64,000 nucleotides of DNA from Kosakonia oryzae (GTDB taxonomy: Bacteria; Pseudomonadota; Gammaproteobacteria; Enterobacterales; Enterobacteriaceae), in NCBI RefSeq assembly GCF_001658025.2, contig NZ_CP014007.2, forward strand, positions 4,340,001 through 4,404,000. The letters run 5' to 3'. Each line of letters starts with the position of its first letter. Position 1 is the stretch's first letter. A program made the translations under genes and the position numbers. The notes beneath the pieces are model-generated. The model made no database searches. It worked only from the letters and a program-made list of their open reading frames with translations, and was not told where the DNA came from. This document shows, in pieces, positions 28,974-40,921 of the stretch.

Positions 28974-29777
28974 TTAATCCCAGTTTGGCGCAAGCCCTTC
29001 CGGGCTGACCAGGCGGTCATTGCAATCCAACCCGGCAATTGCCGCTTTGTCTGCTGCATCCAGTTTAAGCGTCTGCGACTGCAGATTGCTGGCAAGGTTT
29101 TCACGCTTAGTAGAAGACGGGATCACTGCATAACCTTCACCCATCGCCCAGGCCAGGATCACCTGTGCTGGCGTGGCGTTATGTTTCTGCGCGATACGGC
29201 CAATCACTTCATCTTTCAGCGCTTTACCATAAGCCAGCGTCATGTAAGAGGTGATGTGAATACCGTGCTGTTTCGCCCAGTCAACCACTTTGCGGTTTTG
29301 CAGATACGGCGAGAGTTCAATCTGGTTGGTCGCGATATTCTCTGCTCCCACCGCCGCGATCGCTTCTTCCATCAATGGGATGGTGAAGTTAGATACGCCA
29401 ATCTGACGGGTCAGGCCCTGCGCTTTCGCCTTCATCAGCTCCTGCATAGAAACTGCTACCGGTACTTCTGCACCAGGAGACGGCCAGTGGATCAGCGTCA
29501 GATCAACATAATCGGTGCCCAGTTTTTTCAGGCTCTCTTTCAGGCTTGGGATCAGCTTTGCTTCACCCAGGTTTTCCGTCCAGATCTTGGTGGTGATAAA
29601 CAGCTCTTCACGCGCCACACCGCTTTCAGCAAGTGCTTTACCAATGGCTTCTTCATTACCGTAAATCTGTGCGGTATCAATCACGCGATAACCCAGTTCA
29701 AGGGCATTTTTTACCGAAGCGATCACCGCTTCATCCGTTAAACGGAAGGTACCCAGACCAAATGCAGGGATAGACAT
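28974..29777 (-). CDS. dkgB: 2,5-diketo-D-gluconate reductase B DkgB
   Basis: This 267-residue aldo-keto reductase is the same length as E. coli DkgB. The active-site tetrad is visible: Asp in D-T-A-Q-I-Y, Tyr in the same segment, Lys in T-T-K-I-W and His in L-I-H-W-P-S. It reduces methylglyoxal and 2,5-diketogluconate with NADPH. I start it at the ATG at 29775-29777 ([11 protein letters not shown]); a longer frame to 29,882 would add unrelated residues. In E. coli K-12 dkgB sits next to the rrnH tRNA-Asp; here the extra cassette lies between them. Confidence 0.95.
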   Translation of the reverse strand: MSIPAFGLGTFRLTDEAVIASVKNALELGYRVIDTAQIYGNEEAIGKALAESGVAREELFITTKIWTENLGEAKLIPSLKESLKKLGTDYVDLTLIHWPSPGAEVPVAVSMQELMKAKAQGLTRQIGVSNFTIPLMEEAIAAVGAENIATNQIELSPYLQNRKVVDWAKQHGIHITSYMTLAYGKALKDEVIGRIAQKHNATPAQVILAWAMGEGYAVIPSSTKRENLASNLQSQTLKLDAADKAAIAGLDCNDRLVSPEGLAPNWD

Positions 29778-29977
29778 AAAAATTCCTCTTTCGTCGCTTA
29801 CTAAGTCAGTGCGCAGATTATTACCAGGCGCCGGGTAAGGAAAAAGAGCATAAAAAGCAGAGGATTTTTGCCTGAGAAGCAATAGTTCTGCGGGGACATG
29901 TATATTGAGTTACTTGCATTTTGATAGTCACTATGTCACCGTGAGCGCAATGACACAGCAAATTTCCAGGCCAGATA

Positions 29978-30532
29978 ATGAAAAATCAACCGCTTTGCAC
30001 TGCTCCCTGCCCCATCGCCCGCAGCCTGGGACGCATTGGTGATAGCTGGAGCATGATAATCCTGCGTGACGCGTTTGCCGGTTTCACGCGCTTTGATGAG
30101 TTCCAGAAGAGCACCAACATTGCTCCAAATATTCTCTCTCGCCGCCTGAAAGAACTGGTGGATGACGGATTACTGGAAAAGGTGAGCTATAGCAGCACGC
30201 CACCACGTTACGAATACCATTTGACGCAGCTCGGACGCGACTTCCGCCCAGTGCTCCTTGCGCTGGTTGAATGGGGAAATAGCTATTTCTCCCCGGAAGG
30301 AGCACAAATTCAGCTGGTTGAACGTGAAACACAGCGCCCGGTCCAGACAATGCTGGTAGATAAAGCGACCGGTGAGCCAATCACGCCGGAGAAATACACC
30401 CTGGCGCCAGGCCCTGCGGCATCGCCGATGATCCTCTACCGCCAGGACTATCTGCAACGAAAACGGGCTGGCGATAACGCGCAGAAATTCGTACCGCAAC
30501 ACTATGCGAGCCGCGATCATGACGCTGAATAA
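29978..30532 (+). CDS. HxlR-family transcriptional regulator
   Basis: This 184-residue protein has a DUF24/HxlR winged helix at about 10-100. Typical text is C-P-I-A-R-S-L-G-R-I-G-D-S-W-S-M-I-I-L-R-D, then F-D-E-F-Q-K-S-T-N-I-A-P-N-I-L-S-R-R-L-K-E-L. Cysteines at residues 7 and 11 precede the DNA-binding domain, and related HxlR/YodB-type proteins use N-terminal cysteines to sense electrophiles or oxidants. The C-terminal 80 residues are an extension beyond the minimal domain. It overlaps the next gene by about 14 bp and is divergent from dkgB across 200 bp, so it probably controls the cassette and perhaps dkgB. No E. coli K-12 counterpart occurs at this site, and I give no symbol. Confidence 0.85.
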   Translation: MKNQPLCTAPCPIARSLGRIGDSWSMIILRDAFAGFTRFDEFQKSTNIAPNILSRRLKELVDDGLLEKVSYSSTPPRYEYHLTQLGRDFRPVLLALVEWGNSYFSPEGAQIQLVERETQRPVQTMLVDKATGEPITPEKYTLAPGPAASPMILYRQDYLQRKRAGDNAQKFVPQHYASRDHDAE

Positions 30533-31562
30533 AAAGAAAAAAACGCTGGTGCTAATAGCAGTGATGGCAGGGTTGCTGGCGGGTGCAAGTTACGGCGTTT
30601 ACTGGTGGCAAAGCGGGCGCTTTATTCAGTCGACTGATGATGCTTATGTCGGCGGCGATATCAGCGCCATTTCCAGTAAAGTTTCCGGCTATATCCAGCA
30701 GATCGCGGTACAGGACAATATGTTAGTGAAGCGAGGCGATCTGTTAATCCGCCTTGATGATCGCGACTATCAGGCCGCCGTTGAACAAGCCATCGGTGAA
30801 GTTGCCGCTCAGCAGGCCGCGCTGGACGACATTGATGCCACCCGACAATTGCAACTGGCCACCATTGAAGGCTCAGCCGCTTCTCTGACAGCAGCCAGGG
30901 CCGTTACGGAAAAGTCCGCAAATGACAATCGCCGCTATAACGCGCTGGTGATGTCCAGTGCCGTTTCTGCCCAGGTGCGGGAAAATGCCTCTGCGGATTA
31001 CCGTCGCGCCCGTGCGGAAGAGAGCAAAGCGCAGGCGGATACGACGGTCGCTGAACGCCAGTTACTAGTGCTGAATGCTAAAGAAAAACAGACGCAAGCC
31101 GCGCTGATACAGGCACAGGCCAGCCTAGCGATGGCGCGATTAAATCTCAGTTATACCGAAATTCGGGCACCGTTTGATGGCGTGATCGGTAATCGTCGGG
31201 CGTGGTCCGGCTCCTTCGTCAACAGCGGAACGCAATTGCTTTCGCTGGTTCCCGCTGACGGTTTATGGATTGATGCCAATTTTAAAGAGAGCCAGTTGGC
31301 GCATATGCGTCCAGGGCAAAGCGCTACGATCGTGGCCGATGTTTTGCCGGGTCACACTTTCCATGGCCACGTTGCCAGTGTTTCACCGGCAACAGGCTCG
31401 CGGTTTAGCATTCTCCCGGCAGAAAATGCTACCGGAAATTTCACCAAAATCGTTCAGCGTGTTCCGGTACGTATCGCATTGGAAGGTGATGCGGCGAAAC
31501 TTGATGTATTACGTCCGGGGCTTTCTGTCGTCGTCACTGTTGATGAAAAGAGTTCGCGATGA
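30519..31562 (+). CDS. HlyD/EmrA-family periplasmic adaptor subunit
   Basis: This protein of about 347 residues has one N-terminal membrane anchor (about 9-30), then a biotinyl-lipoyl-like half motif (Y-V-G-G-D-I-S-A-I-S-S-K-V-S-G-Y-I). An alpha-helical hairpin runs over about 85-215, followed by the second lipoyl half (I-R-A-P-F-D-G-V-I-G) and a beta-barrel domain. This is the EmrA/VceA/FarA layout. The start could be the ATG at 30519 (MTLNKKKK) or at 30504; I prefer 30519, although no strong ribosome binding site is visible and coupling to the HxlR gene is likely. It links the inner-membrane pump to an outer-membrane channel such as TolC. The stop overlaps the pump start as ATGA. Confidence 0.9.
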   Translation: MTLNKKKKTLVLIAVMAGLLAGASYGVYWWQSGRFIQSTDDAYVGGDISAISSKVSGYIQQIAVQDNMLVKRGDLLIRLDDRDYQAAVEQAIGEVAAQQAALDDIDATRQLQLATIEGSAASLTAARAVTEKSANDNRRYNALVMSSAVSAQVRENASADYRRARAEESKAQADTTVAERQLLVLNAKEKQTQAALIQAQASLAMARLNLSYTEIRAPFDGVIGNRRAWSGSFVNSGTQLLSLVPADGLWIDANFKESQLAHMRPGQSATIVADVLPGHTFHGHVASVSPATGSRFSILPAENATGNFTKIVQRVPVRIALEGDAAKLDVLRPGLSVVVTVDEKSSR

Positions 31563-33121
31563 GCAGCACTGGCACAGTACCGCTGTCACAAGGCGTTTCA
31601 ATGCCGGTTAGCCAGAAAGTGTTTGCCTTCGCCAGTATGTGCGTGGGCATGTTCATCGCGCTGATTGATATTCAGATTGTTTCAGCCTCACTGCGGGACA
31701 TTGGCGGTGGGCTCTCTGCTGGCGACGATGAAACGGTATGGGTTCAGACCAGTTACTTGATCGCAGAAATCATCATTATTCCTCTCTCCGGCTGGTTGGC
31801 GCGGGTTATGTCAACGCGCTGGCTATTTGCCGCTTCTGCGGCCGGTTTCACCGTGATGAGCCTGCTGTGCGGCTGGGCGTGGAATATTCAAAGCATGATC
31901 GCTTTTCGCGCCTTGCAAGGCCTGGCAGGTGGTTCAATGATCCCGCTGGTTTTCACGACAGCGTTTGCTTTTTTCCAGGGAAAACAACGCGTCATCGCAG
32001 CGGCAACGATTGGCGGTCTGGCGTCGCTGGCGCCGACTCTTGGCCCAACGGTCGGTGGCTGGATAACCGAAAATTTTAACTGGCACTGGCTTTTTTTTAT
32101 CAACATCCTGCCCGGAATTTACATCACCATTGCGGTTCCGCTATTAGTAAAAATCGATACGCCTGACCCTTCACTTCTGCGCGGAGCTGATTACCTGAGC
32201 ATTATCCTGCTCGCCGTTTCACTGGGGTGCCTGGAGTACACCCTTGAGGAAGGGCCGCGCTGGGGCTGGTTTGATGATACAACGCTGGCGACCACCGGCT
32301 GGATAGCGTTGCTGTGTGGCATTGCTTTCATTGTGCGAACCCTTCGCCATGCGCAACCGGTAATGGATCTTCGGGCATTACAGGACAGAACCTTTACGCT
32401 GGGCTGCTATTTCTCGTTTATGGCAGGGGTCGGCATCTTTGCTACGATCTATTTAACTCCGCTGTTTCTTGGGACGGTTCGCGGTTACAGCGCGCTGGAA
32501 ATCGGCCTGGCAGTTTTTTCTACCGGTTTGTTCCAGGTTCTCTCGATACCGTTTTATGCCTGGCTGGCCAACCGTGTCGATTTACGCTGGCTGTTAATGG
32601 CGGGGTTGTTGGGATTTGCGGTTTCGATGTACAGCTTTATTCCTCTAACCCATGAATGGGGAGCGCAGGAGCTGCTGTTGCCGCAGGCATTTCGCGGGCT
32701 GGCGCAACAGTTTGCTGTCGCACCAACAGTCACACTTACGCTGGGTAGTCTGCCGCCCACGCGCCTGAAACTGGCATCCGGGCTGTTTAATTTGATGCGC
32801 AACCTCGGTGGTGCCATTGGTATCGCCCTGTGCGGCACAGTGATCAATGACCGAACCAATTTTCACTATAGCCGCCTTGCCGATCATCTCAATAACGCCA
32901 GCCTTCCAGTGACGGATTTCATTCAGAACAGTACTAATCGATTGATAAGCCAGGGTGTTGCGCCGGAAATAGCCAACAGTGCCGCACTGAAAAACCTTTC
33001 GTCATTAGCGATGCGGGAGGCGCGGACCCAGGCTTTCTCGGATGCATTCTGGTTAATTATGCTGGGTTTTTTGATTGCTGCGTTGCTTGTTCCATTCATG
33101 AAAAAGCCGCAGACACCATGA
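31559..33121 (+). CDS. DHA2-family (EmrB-like) drug efflux MFS permease
   Basis: This 520-residue inner-membrane protein has about 14 predicted helices, the number typical of DHA2 pumps (EmrB 512 aa). Family marks are F-I-A-L-I-D-I-Q-I-V-S-A-S-L in helix 1, W-V-Q-T-S-Y-L-I-A-E-I, F-R-A-L-Q-G-L-A-G-G-S-M-I-P and G-P-T-V-G-G-W-I-T-E (motif C). It exports hydrophobic compounds by proton antiport with the adjacent EmrA-like adaptor. EmrAB-type pumps in E. coli are known to export uncouplers, nalidixic acid and thiolactomycin, a ketoacyl-ACP synthase inhibitor. A FabF-type gene follows after 19 bp. Actual substrates here are unknown. Confidence 0.92.
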   Translation: MSSTGTVPLSQGVSMPVSQKVFAFASMCVGMFIALIDIQIVSASLRDIGGGLSAGDDETVWVQTSYLIAEIIIIPLSGWLARVMSTRWLFAASAAGFTVMSLLCGWAWNIQSMIAFRALQGLAGGSMIPLVFTTAFAFFQGKQRVIAAATIGGLASLAPTLGPTVGGWITENFNWHWLFFINILPGIYITIAVPLLVKIDTPDPSLLRGADYLSIILLAVSLGCLEYTLEEGPRWGWFDDTTLATTGWIALLCGIAFIVRTLRHAQPVMDLRALQDRTFTLGCYFSFMAGVGIFATIYLTPLFLGTVRGYSALEIGLAVFSTGLFQVLSIPFYAWLANRVDLRWLLMAGLLGFAVSMYSFIPLTHEWGAQELLLPQAFRGLAQQFAVAPTVTLTLGSLPPTRLKLASGLFNLMRNLGGAIGIALCGTVINDRTNFHYSRLADHLNNASLPVTDFIQNSTNRLISQGVAPEIANSAALKNLSSLAMREARTQAFSDAFWLIMLGFLIAALLVPFMKKPQTP

Positions 33122-33140
33122 TAGTTCAGGAGAAAGAGTT

Positions 33141-34415
33141 ATGAGCGTTCCAACAAAACGCGTCGTCGTGACAGGAATGGGGATCGTTAGCCCGCTCGGC
33201 TGCGGCGTGTCACATGTCTGGCAAGCATTATTGCAGGGAAAATCCGGGATTTCCCGACTTGATGAGGAGATCGTTGAGGATATTGCCTGTAAAGTTGCGG
33301 GACAGGTTCCTTCCATTGAAGATGATCCGCTACATGGATTCGATCCCTCAGTAGCGATCCCATCAAAGGAACGGAAAAAAATGGACCGTTTTATCGAATT
33401 TGCGATGGTGGCGGCGCAGGAAGCGCTCTCTCAGGCGGGTTGGTTTCCAGAAGATCAAGCTGAAAGAGACCGCACCGCAACGGTGATCGCTACCGGTATT
33501 GGCGGTTTCAATGAGATAGCGAATGCCGTACGTACCACGGATACTCGCGGGCCGCGCCGTCTTTCCCCCTTTACCATCCCTTCCTTTCTCGCCAACCTGG
33601 CTGCTGGTCACGTGTCTATTGCTCACGGTTTTCGTGGACCGATTGGTGCGCCTGTTACTGCCTGCGCAGCAGGAGCTCAGGCAATTGGCGATGCAGCACG
33701 AATGATTCGCGCCGGTGAAGCGGATATTGCACTGTGCGGCGGAAGCGAGGCCGCGATCCATCGTGTCAGTCTTGGCGGTTTTGCTGCGGCAAAAGCATTA
33801 TCCAGCAGTTTTAATGATCGCCCTGAGGAGGCATCACGGCCTTTCGATCGCGATCGTGACGGTTTTGTGATGGGTGAAGGTGCGGGTATCGTCGTTATTG
33901 AATCGCTGGAACACGCTCTGGCGCGAGGCGCTACGCCGCTGGCGGAATTGGTCGGATATGGTACCAGTGCCGATGCGCATCATCTTACTGCCGGGCCAGA
34001 AGATGGTAACGGCGCGCGTCGGGCGATGGAGGCGGCTATTAAGCAGGCGGGTATTATCCCGGCAGATATTCAGCATATTAATGCCCATGCCACGTCAACG
34101 CAGGTTGGAGATAAAGGGGAGCTGGCTGCGATTAAAAGCGTTTTTGGAACACATCAGGTAGCTATTACTTCAACGAAATCAGCGACCGGTCACCTGCTCG
34201 GAGCGGCGGGGGGTATTGAAGCAATCTTCACTATTCAGGCATTGCGTGAACAGGTTGTTCCACCAACGTTGAATCTACATCACCCGGATGCTGAGGCTGA
34301 AGGACTTCATCTGGTTGCGCTTACTGCACAGCCTCAGCGCATGCACTATGCGTTATCAAATGGGTTTGGTTTTGGTGGCGTGAATGCCAGCTTGCTGCTG
34401 AAACGGTGGGAGTAA
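33141..34415 (+). CDS. Extra beta-ketoacyl-ACP synthase II (FabF paralogue)
   Basis: The 424-residue condensing enzyme has an intact Cys-His-His triad: Cys175 (V-T-A-C-A-A-G), His316 (I-N-A-H-A-T-S-T) and His351 (A-T-G-H-L-L-G-A-A-G-G). It has an AGGAG ribosome binding site. It differs from housekeeping FabF in three ways: it is longer (424 against 413); it carries K-E-R-K-K-M-D-R-F-I before the malonyl-binding region; and the gatekeeper loop reads N-G-F-G-F-G-G-V-N where E. coli FabF and FabB have N-S-F-G-F-G-G-T-N. The nucleophile context resembles FabF of alphaproteobacterial type more than E. coli FabF (from memory). It ends the HxlR-EmrA-EmrB operon. The likely reaction is malonyl-ACP condensation with acyl-enzyme. 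Whether it serves bulk synthesis, a special lipid, or drug bypass is not shown. Confidence 0.9.
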   Translation: MSVPTKRVVVTGMGIVSPLGCGVSHVWQALLQGKSGISRLDEEIVEDIACKVAGQVPSIEDDPLHGFDPSVAIPSKERKKMDRFIEFAMVAAQEALSQAGWFPEDQAERDRTATVIATGIGGFNEIANAVRTTDTRGPRRLSPFTIPSFLANLAAGHVSIAHGFRGPIGAPVTACAAGAQAIGDAARMIRAGEADIALCGGSEAAIHRVSLGGFAAAKALSSSFNDRPEEASRPFDRDRDGFVMGEGAGIVVIESLEHALARGATPLAELVGYGTSADAHHLTAGPEDGNGARRAMEAAIKQAGIIPADIQHINAHATSTQVGDKGELAAIKSVFGTHQVAITSTKSATGHLLGAAGGIEAIFTIQALREQVVPPTLNLHHPDAEAEGLHLVALTAQPQRMHYALSNGFGFGGVNASLLLKRWE

Positions 34416-34418
34416 CAT

Positions 34419-34442
34419 AAAGGGCATAATTGCCCTTTTTTT
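34419..34442 (+). terminator. Terminator of the HxlR-EmrAB-FabF operon
   Basis: AAGGGCA (34420-34426) pairs with TGCCCTT (34431-34437) and is followed by a run of T to 34442, just after the FabF stop codon. Confidence 0.88.
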
Positions 34443-34458
34443 ACGCGATCAACAGACG

Positions 34459-34490
34459 AAAAAAAACCGTATCTCATATGAGATACGGTT
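34459..34490 (-). terminator. rRNA operon terminator after tRNA-Asp
   Basis: A perfect 26-bp palindrome (34465-34490, AACCGTATCTCAT and its complement) lies nine bases past the tRNA-Asp CCA end. On the minus strand it is followed by a run of eight T residues. Confidence 0.92.
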
Positions 34491-34499
34491 CCAAATAAG

Positions 34500-34576
34500 T
34501 GGCGGAACGGACGGGACTCGAACCCGCGACCCCCTGCGTGACAGGCAGGTATTCTAACCGACTGAACTACCGCTCC
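34500..34576 (-). tRNA. aspU: tRNA-Asp (GTC), distal gene of the rRNA operon
   Basis: This 77-nt gene, anticodon GTC and CCA encoded, is identical to the copy at 22,553-22,629. It lies 55 bp after the 5S gene on the same strand and ends the operon, as aspU does in E. coli rrnH. Confidence 0.97.
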
Positions 34577-34631
34577 ACCGAATTTCTTTACAACCACCGG
34601 TTTGTTGCCCCGGTCTGACTTGCTTAATTTG

Positions 34632-34751
34632 ATGCCTGGCAGTTCCCTACTCTCGCATGGGGAGACCCCACACTACCATCGGCGCTACGGCGTTTCACTT
34701 CTGAGTTCGGCATGGGGTCAGGTGGGACCACCGCGCTAGTGCCGCCAGGCA
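34632..34751 (-). rRNA. rrfH: 5S ribosomal RNA
   Basis: This is a 120-nt sequence that reads TGCCTGGCGGCAGTAGCGCG at its 5' end and ends in AACTGCCAGGCAT, with complementary ends forming helix I. It closely matches E. coli 5S. The symbol is by position (rrnH-like locus). Confidence 0.97.
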
Positions 34752-34843
34752 AATTCTGTTCACCGCCATGCCACCAGGGCACACCGGTCTAATCTGTATC
34801 ACGCTGAAAATTCTCTCTCACGCCAAAACATCTTCGGCGTTGT

Positions 34844-37748
<2,905 letters not shown>

Positions 37749-37852
37749 TCACAACCCGAAGATGTTTCTTCCGATTCATCATCGCATTGCGAAAATTTGA
37801 GAGACTCACGAACAACTTGCGTTGTTCAGTGTTTCAATTTTCAGCTTGATCC

Positions 37853-37867
37853 AGATTTTTAAAGAGC
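37853..37867 (-). promoter_or_regulatory. boxA antitermination element in the 16S-23S spacer
   Basis: On the minus strand this reads TGCTCTTTAAAAATC, matching the conserved boxA of enteric rRNA operons. It lies between tRNA-Ala and 23S and recruits NusB/NusE. Confidence 0.8.
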
Positions 37868-37927
37868 AAAACTTCGCAGCACACACAGAATGTGTACTCT
37901 GAAGTTTTCTTGGTTGTGCAGTAATGA

Positions 37928-38003
37928 TGGTGGAGCTATGCGGGATCGAACCGCAGACCTCCTGCGTGCAAAGCAGGCGCTCTCCCAGCTGAGCTATAGC
38001 CCC
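37928..38003 (-). tRNA. alaV: tRNA-Ala (TGC)
   Basis: This 76-nt gene reads GGGGCTATAGCTCAG to GCATAGCTCCACCA on the minus strand, with anticodon TGC in CTGCTTTGCACGCAG. It is the second tRNA of the 16S-23S spacer. Confidence 0.98.
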
Positions 38004-38105
38004 ATCGTGGTCTCTGTAACCTTAATTACTTCGGAGACAAGGCGCGAAATGACGAAGCATATCTGAGTATGTGAGTCATTTTGCAACACAGTATCCGGAG
38101 CAATT

Positions 38106-38182
<77 letters not shown>

Positions 38183-38255
38183 GCAGAGATTTTCTTACTG
38201 CTGTTTTTTCATCAGACAATCTGTGTGAGCACTTCAGGGAAGGGTTCTTTTAAGG

Positions 38256-39795
<1,540 letters not shown>

Positions 39796-39929
39796 AAAAG
39801 TTTGATGCTCAATGAATTAAACTTCGTAATGAATTACGTGTTCACTCGTTGAGACTTGGTATTCATTTTTGTCCGAAGACATTCAAGAATCCGCGTCACC
39901 TGAGTGCCCACACAGATTGTCTGATAAAT

Positions 39930-39941
39930 TGTTAAAGAGCA
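39930..39941 (-). promoter_or_regulatory. boxA in the rRNA leader
   Basis: TGCTCTTTAACA on the minus strand, about 41 bp downstream of the P2 -10 hexamer, is the standard rrn leader boxA for Nus-factor antitermination. Confidence 0.88.
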
Positions 39942-39981
39942 GTTGCGACGCGGCTTTCAGCTCACTGTCGCGAGGTGGCGT

Positions 39982-40009
39982 ATATTACGCTTTCCTCTTT
40001 CAGAGTCAA
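39982..40009 (-). promoter_or_regulatory. rRNA operon promoter P2
   Basis: On the minus strand the -35 hexamer TTGACT (40009-40004) and the -10 hexamer TAATAT (39987-39982) are separated by 16 bp, followed by a GC-rich discriminator, as in E. coli rrn P2 promoters. Confidence 0.88.
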
Positions 40010-40090
40010 CCCCGATTTTCAGGATTTTTTCTCTTCCGACTTAACGTCGCTGCGGGATGTTCTTCGCTGGCGCCGTGTCGATGGAGGCGC

Positions 40091-40118
40091 ATTATAGGGA
40101 GCCGGAGAGGAATGACAA
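40091..40118 (-). promoter_or_regulatory. rRNA operon promoter P1 with UP-like element
   Basis: On the minus strand the -35 hexamer TTGTCA (40118-40113) and a consensus -10 TATAAT (40096-40091) are separated by 16 bp. A discriminator GCGCCTCC follows and an A/T-rich UP-like segment (about 40,122-40,142) precedes it. P1 lies about 50-75 bp beyond the 3' end of gmhB. Confidence 0.88.
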
Positions 40119-40167
40119 GCGGAAAAATGCATTTTTATTTCAACCGCTCATCTTTTCGTCACAACGG

Positions 40168-40734
40168 TTATTTTTGGTGCTTTTTGATAGCTAATGGCAG
40201 CTCCGCAAGGCTATTAATCACCCAATCAGCGCTTTTTTCCGCTTCCGGGGTGACCGGTTTTCCCGTGCGCACTAAGACTTTCGTCCCCACTTGCGCAGCA
40301 TCCGCCGCCTGCATGTCTTCTATTTTATCACCTACCATATAAGAAGCAGCCATATCGATGTGCAGGAAATCGCGGGCAGAGATCAACATCCCCGGATGCG
40401 GCTTACGGCAATCGCACACCTGACGAAACTCTTCAACGGTTCCCTGCGGGTGATGCGGACAATAATAGATGCCGTCCAGATCCACACCGCGATCGGCCAG
40501 CGACCAGTCCATCCACTCGGTCAGCGTTTCAAACTGCGCTTCGGTAAATTTTCCGCGAGCAATACCAGACTGGTTCGTTACCAGAACCAGCGCGTAGCCC
40601 ATCTCTTTAAGTTCGCGCATGGCGTCAATGACGCCATCAATAAATTCGAAGTTATCGATCTCATGCACGTAGCCATGATCAACATTAATCGTGCCATCAC
40701 GATCGAGGAAAATAGCGGGTACTGACTTTGCCAC
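40168..40734 (-). CDS. gmhB: D-glycero-beta-D-manno-heptose 1,7-bisphosphate 7-phosphatase GmhB
   Basis: This 188-residue HAD phosphatase has the nucleophile motif F-L-D-R-D-G-T (Asp11, Asp13), T-N-Q-S-G-I and the zinc-finger cluster C-P-H-H-P-Q-G with C-D-C-R-K-P. It removes the 7-phosphate during ADP-heptose synthesis for the LPS inner core. E. coli GmhB is 191 aa. It lies immediately upstream of the rRNA operon on the same strand and divergent from metN. Confidence 0.96.
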   Translation of the reverse strand: MAKSVPAIFLDRDGTINVDHGYVHEIDNFEFIDGVIDAMRELKEMGYALVLVTNQSGIARGKFTEAQFETLTEWMDWSLADRGVDLDGIYYCPHHPQGTVEEFRQVCDCRKPHPGMLISARDFLHIDMAASYMVGDKIEDMQAADAAQVGTKVLVRTGKPVTPEAEKSADWVINSLAELPLAIKKHQK

Positions 40735-40822
40735 GGGTTTACTCCTGAAAAAGGCATAGAAGCTTAGTATCTCATGTTTCGCAACGCAGGAAAGTGCTCA
40801 TCATTACGAGCGACATTGATTT

Positions 40823-40838
40823 AGACGTCTGGATGCCT
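40823..40838. promoter_or_regulatory. MetJ box upstream of metN
   Basis: A perfect AGACGTCT box (40823-40830) abuts a degenerate second box, GGATGCCT (40831-40838). Tandem 8-bp boxes are the MetJ-SAM repressor operator. It lies about 84-99 bp before metN, so methionine import is probably repressed when SAM is plentiful. Confidence 0.82.
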
Positions 40839-40921
40839 TACCATCCGCTCTGTTTACGGGTACGCCCGTAACCGGCAGAACAAAATGCCACGGCTAACTC
40901 TTATACGATAAAAATAATCTA

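Noticed and set aside
29883-29977. A specific HxlR operator or sigma-70 promoter before the cassette
   Set aside because: Several partial hexamers and AGT/ACT half-sites are present, but none has good spacing, so I could not assign a site.
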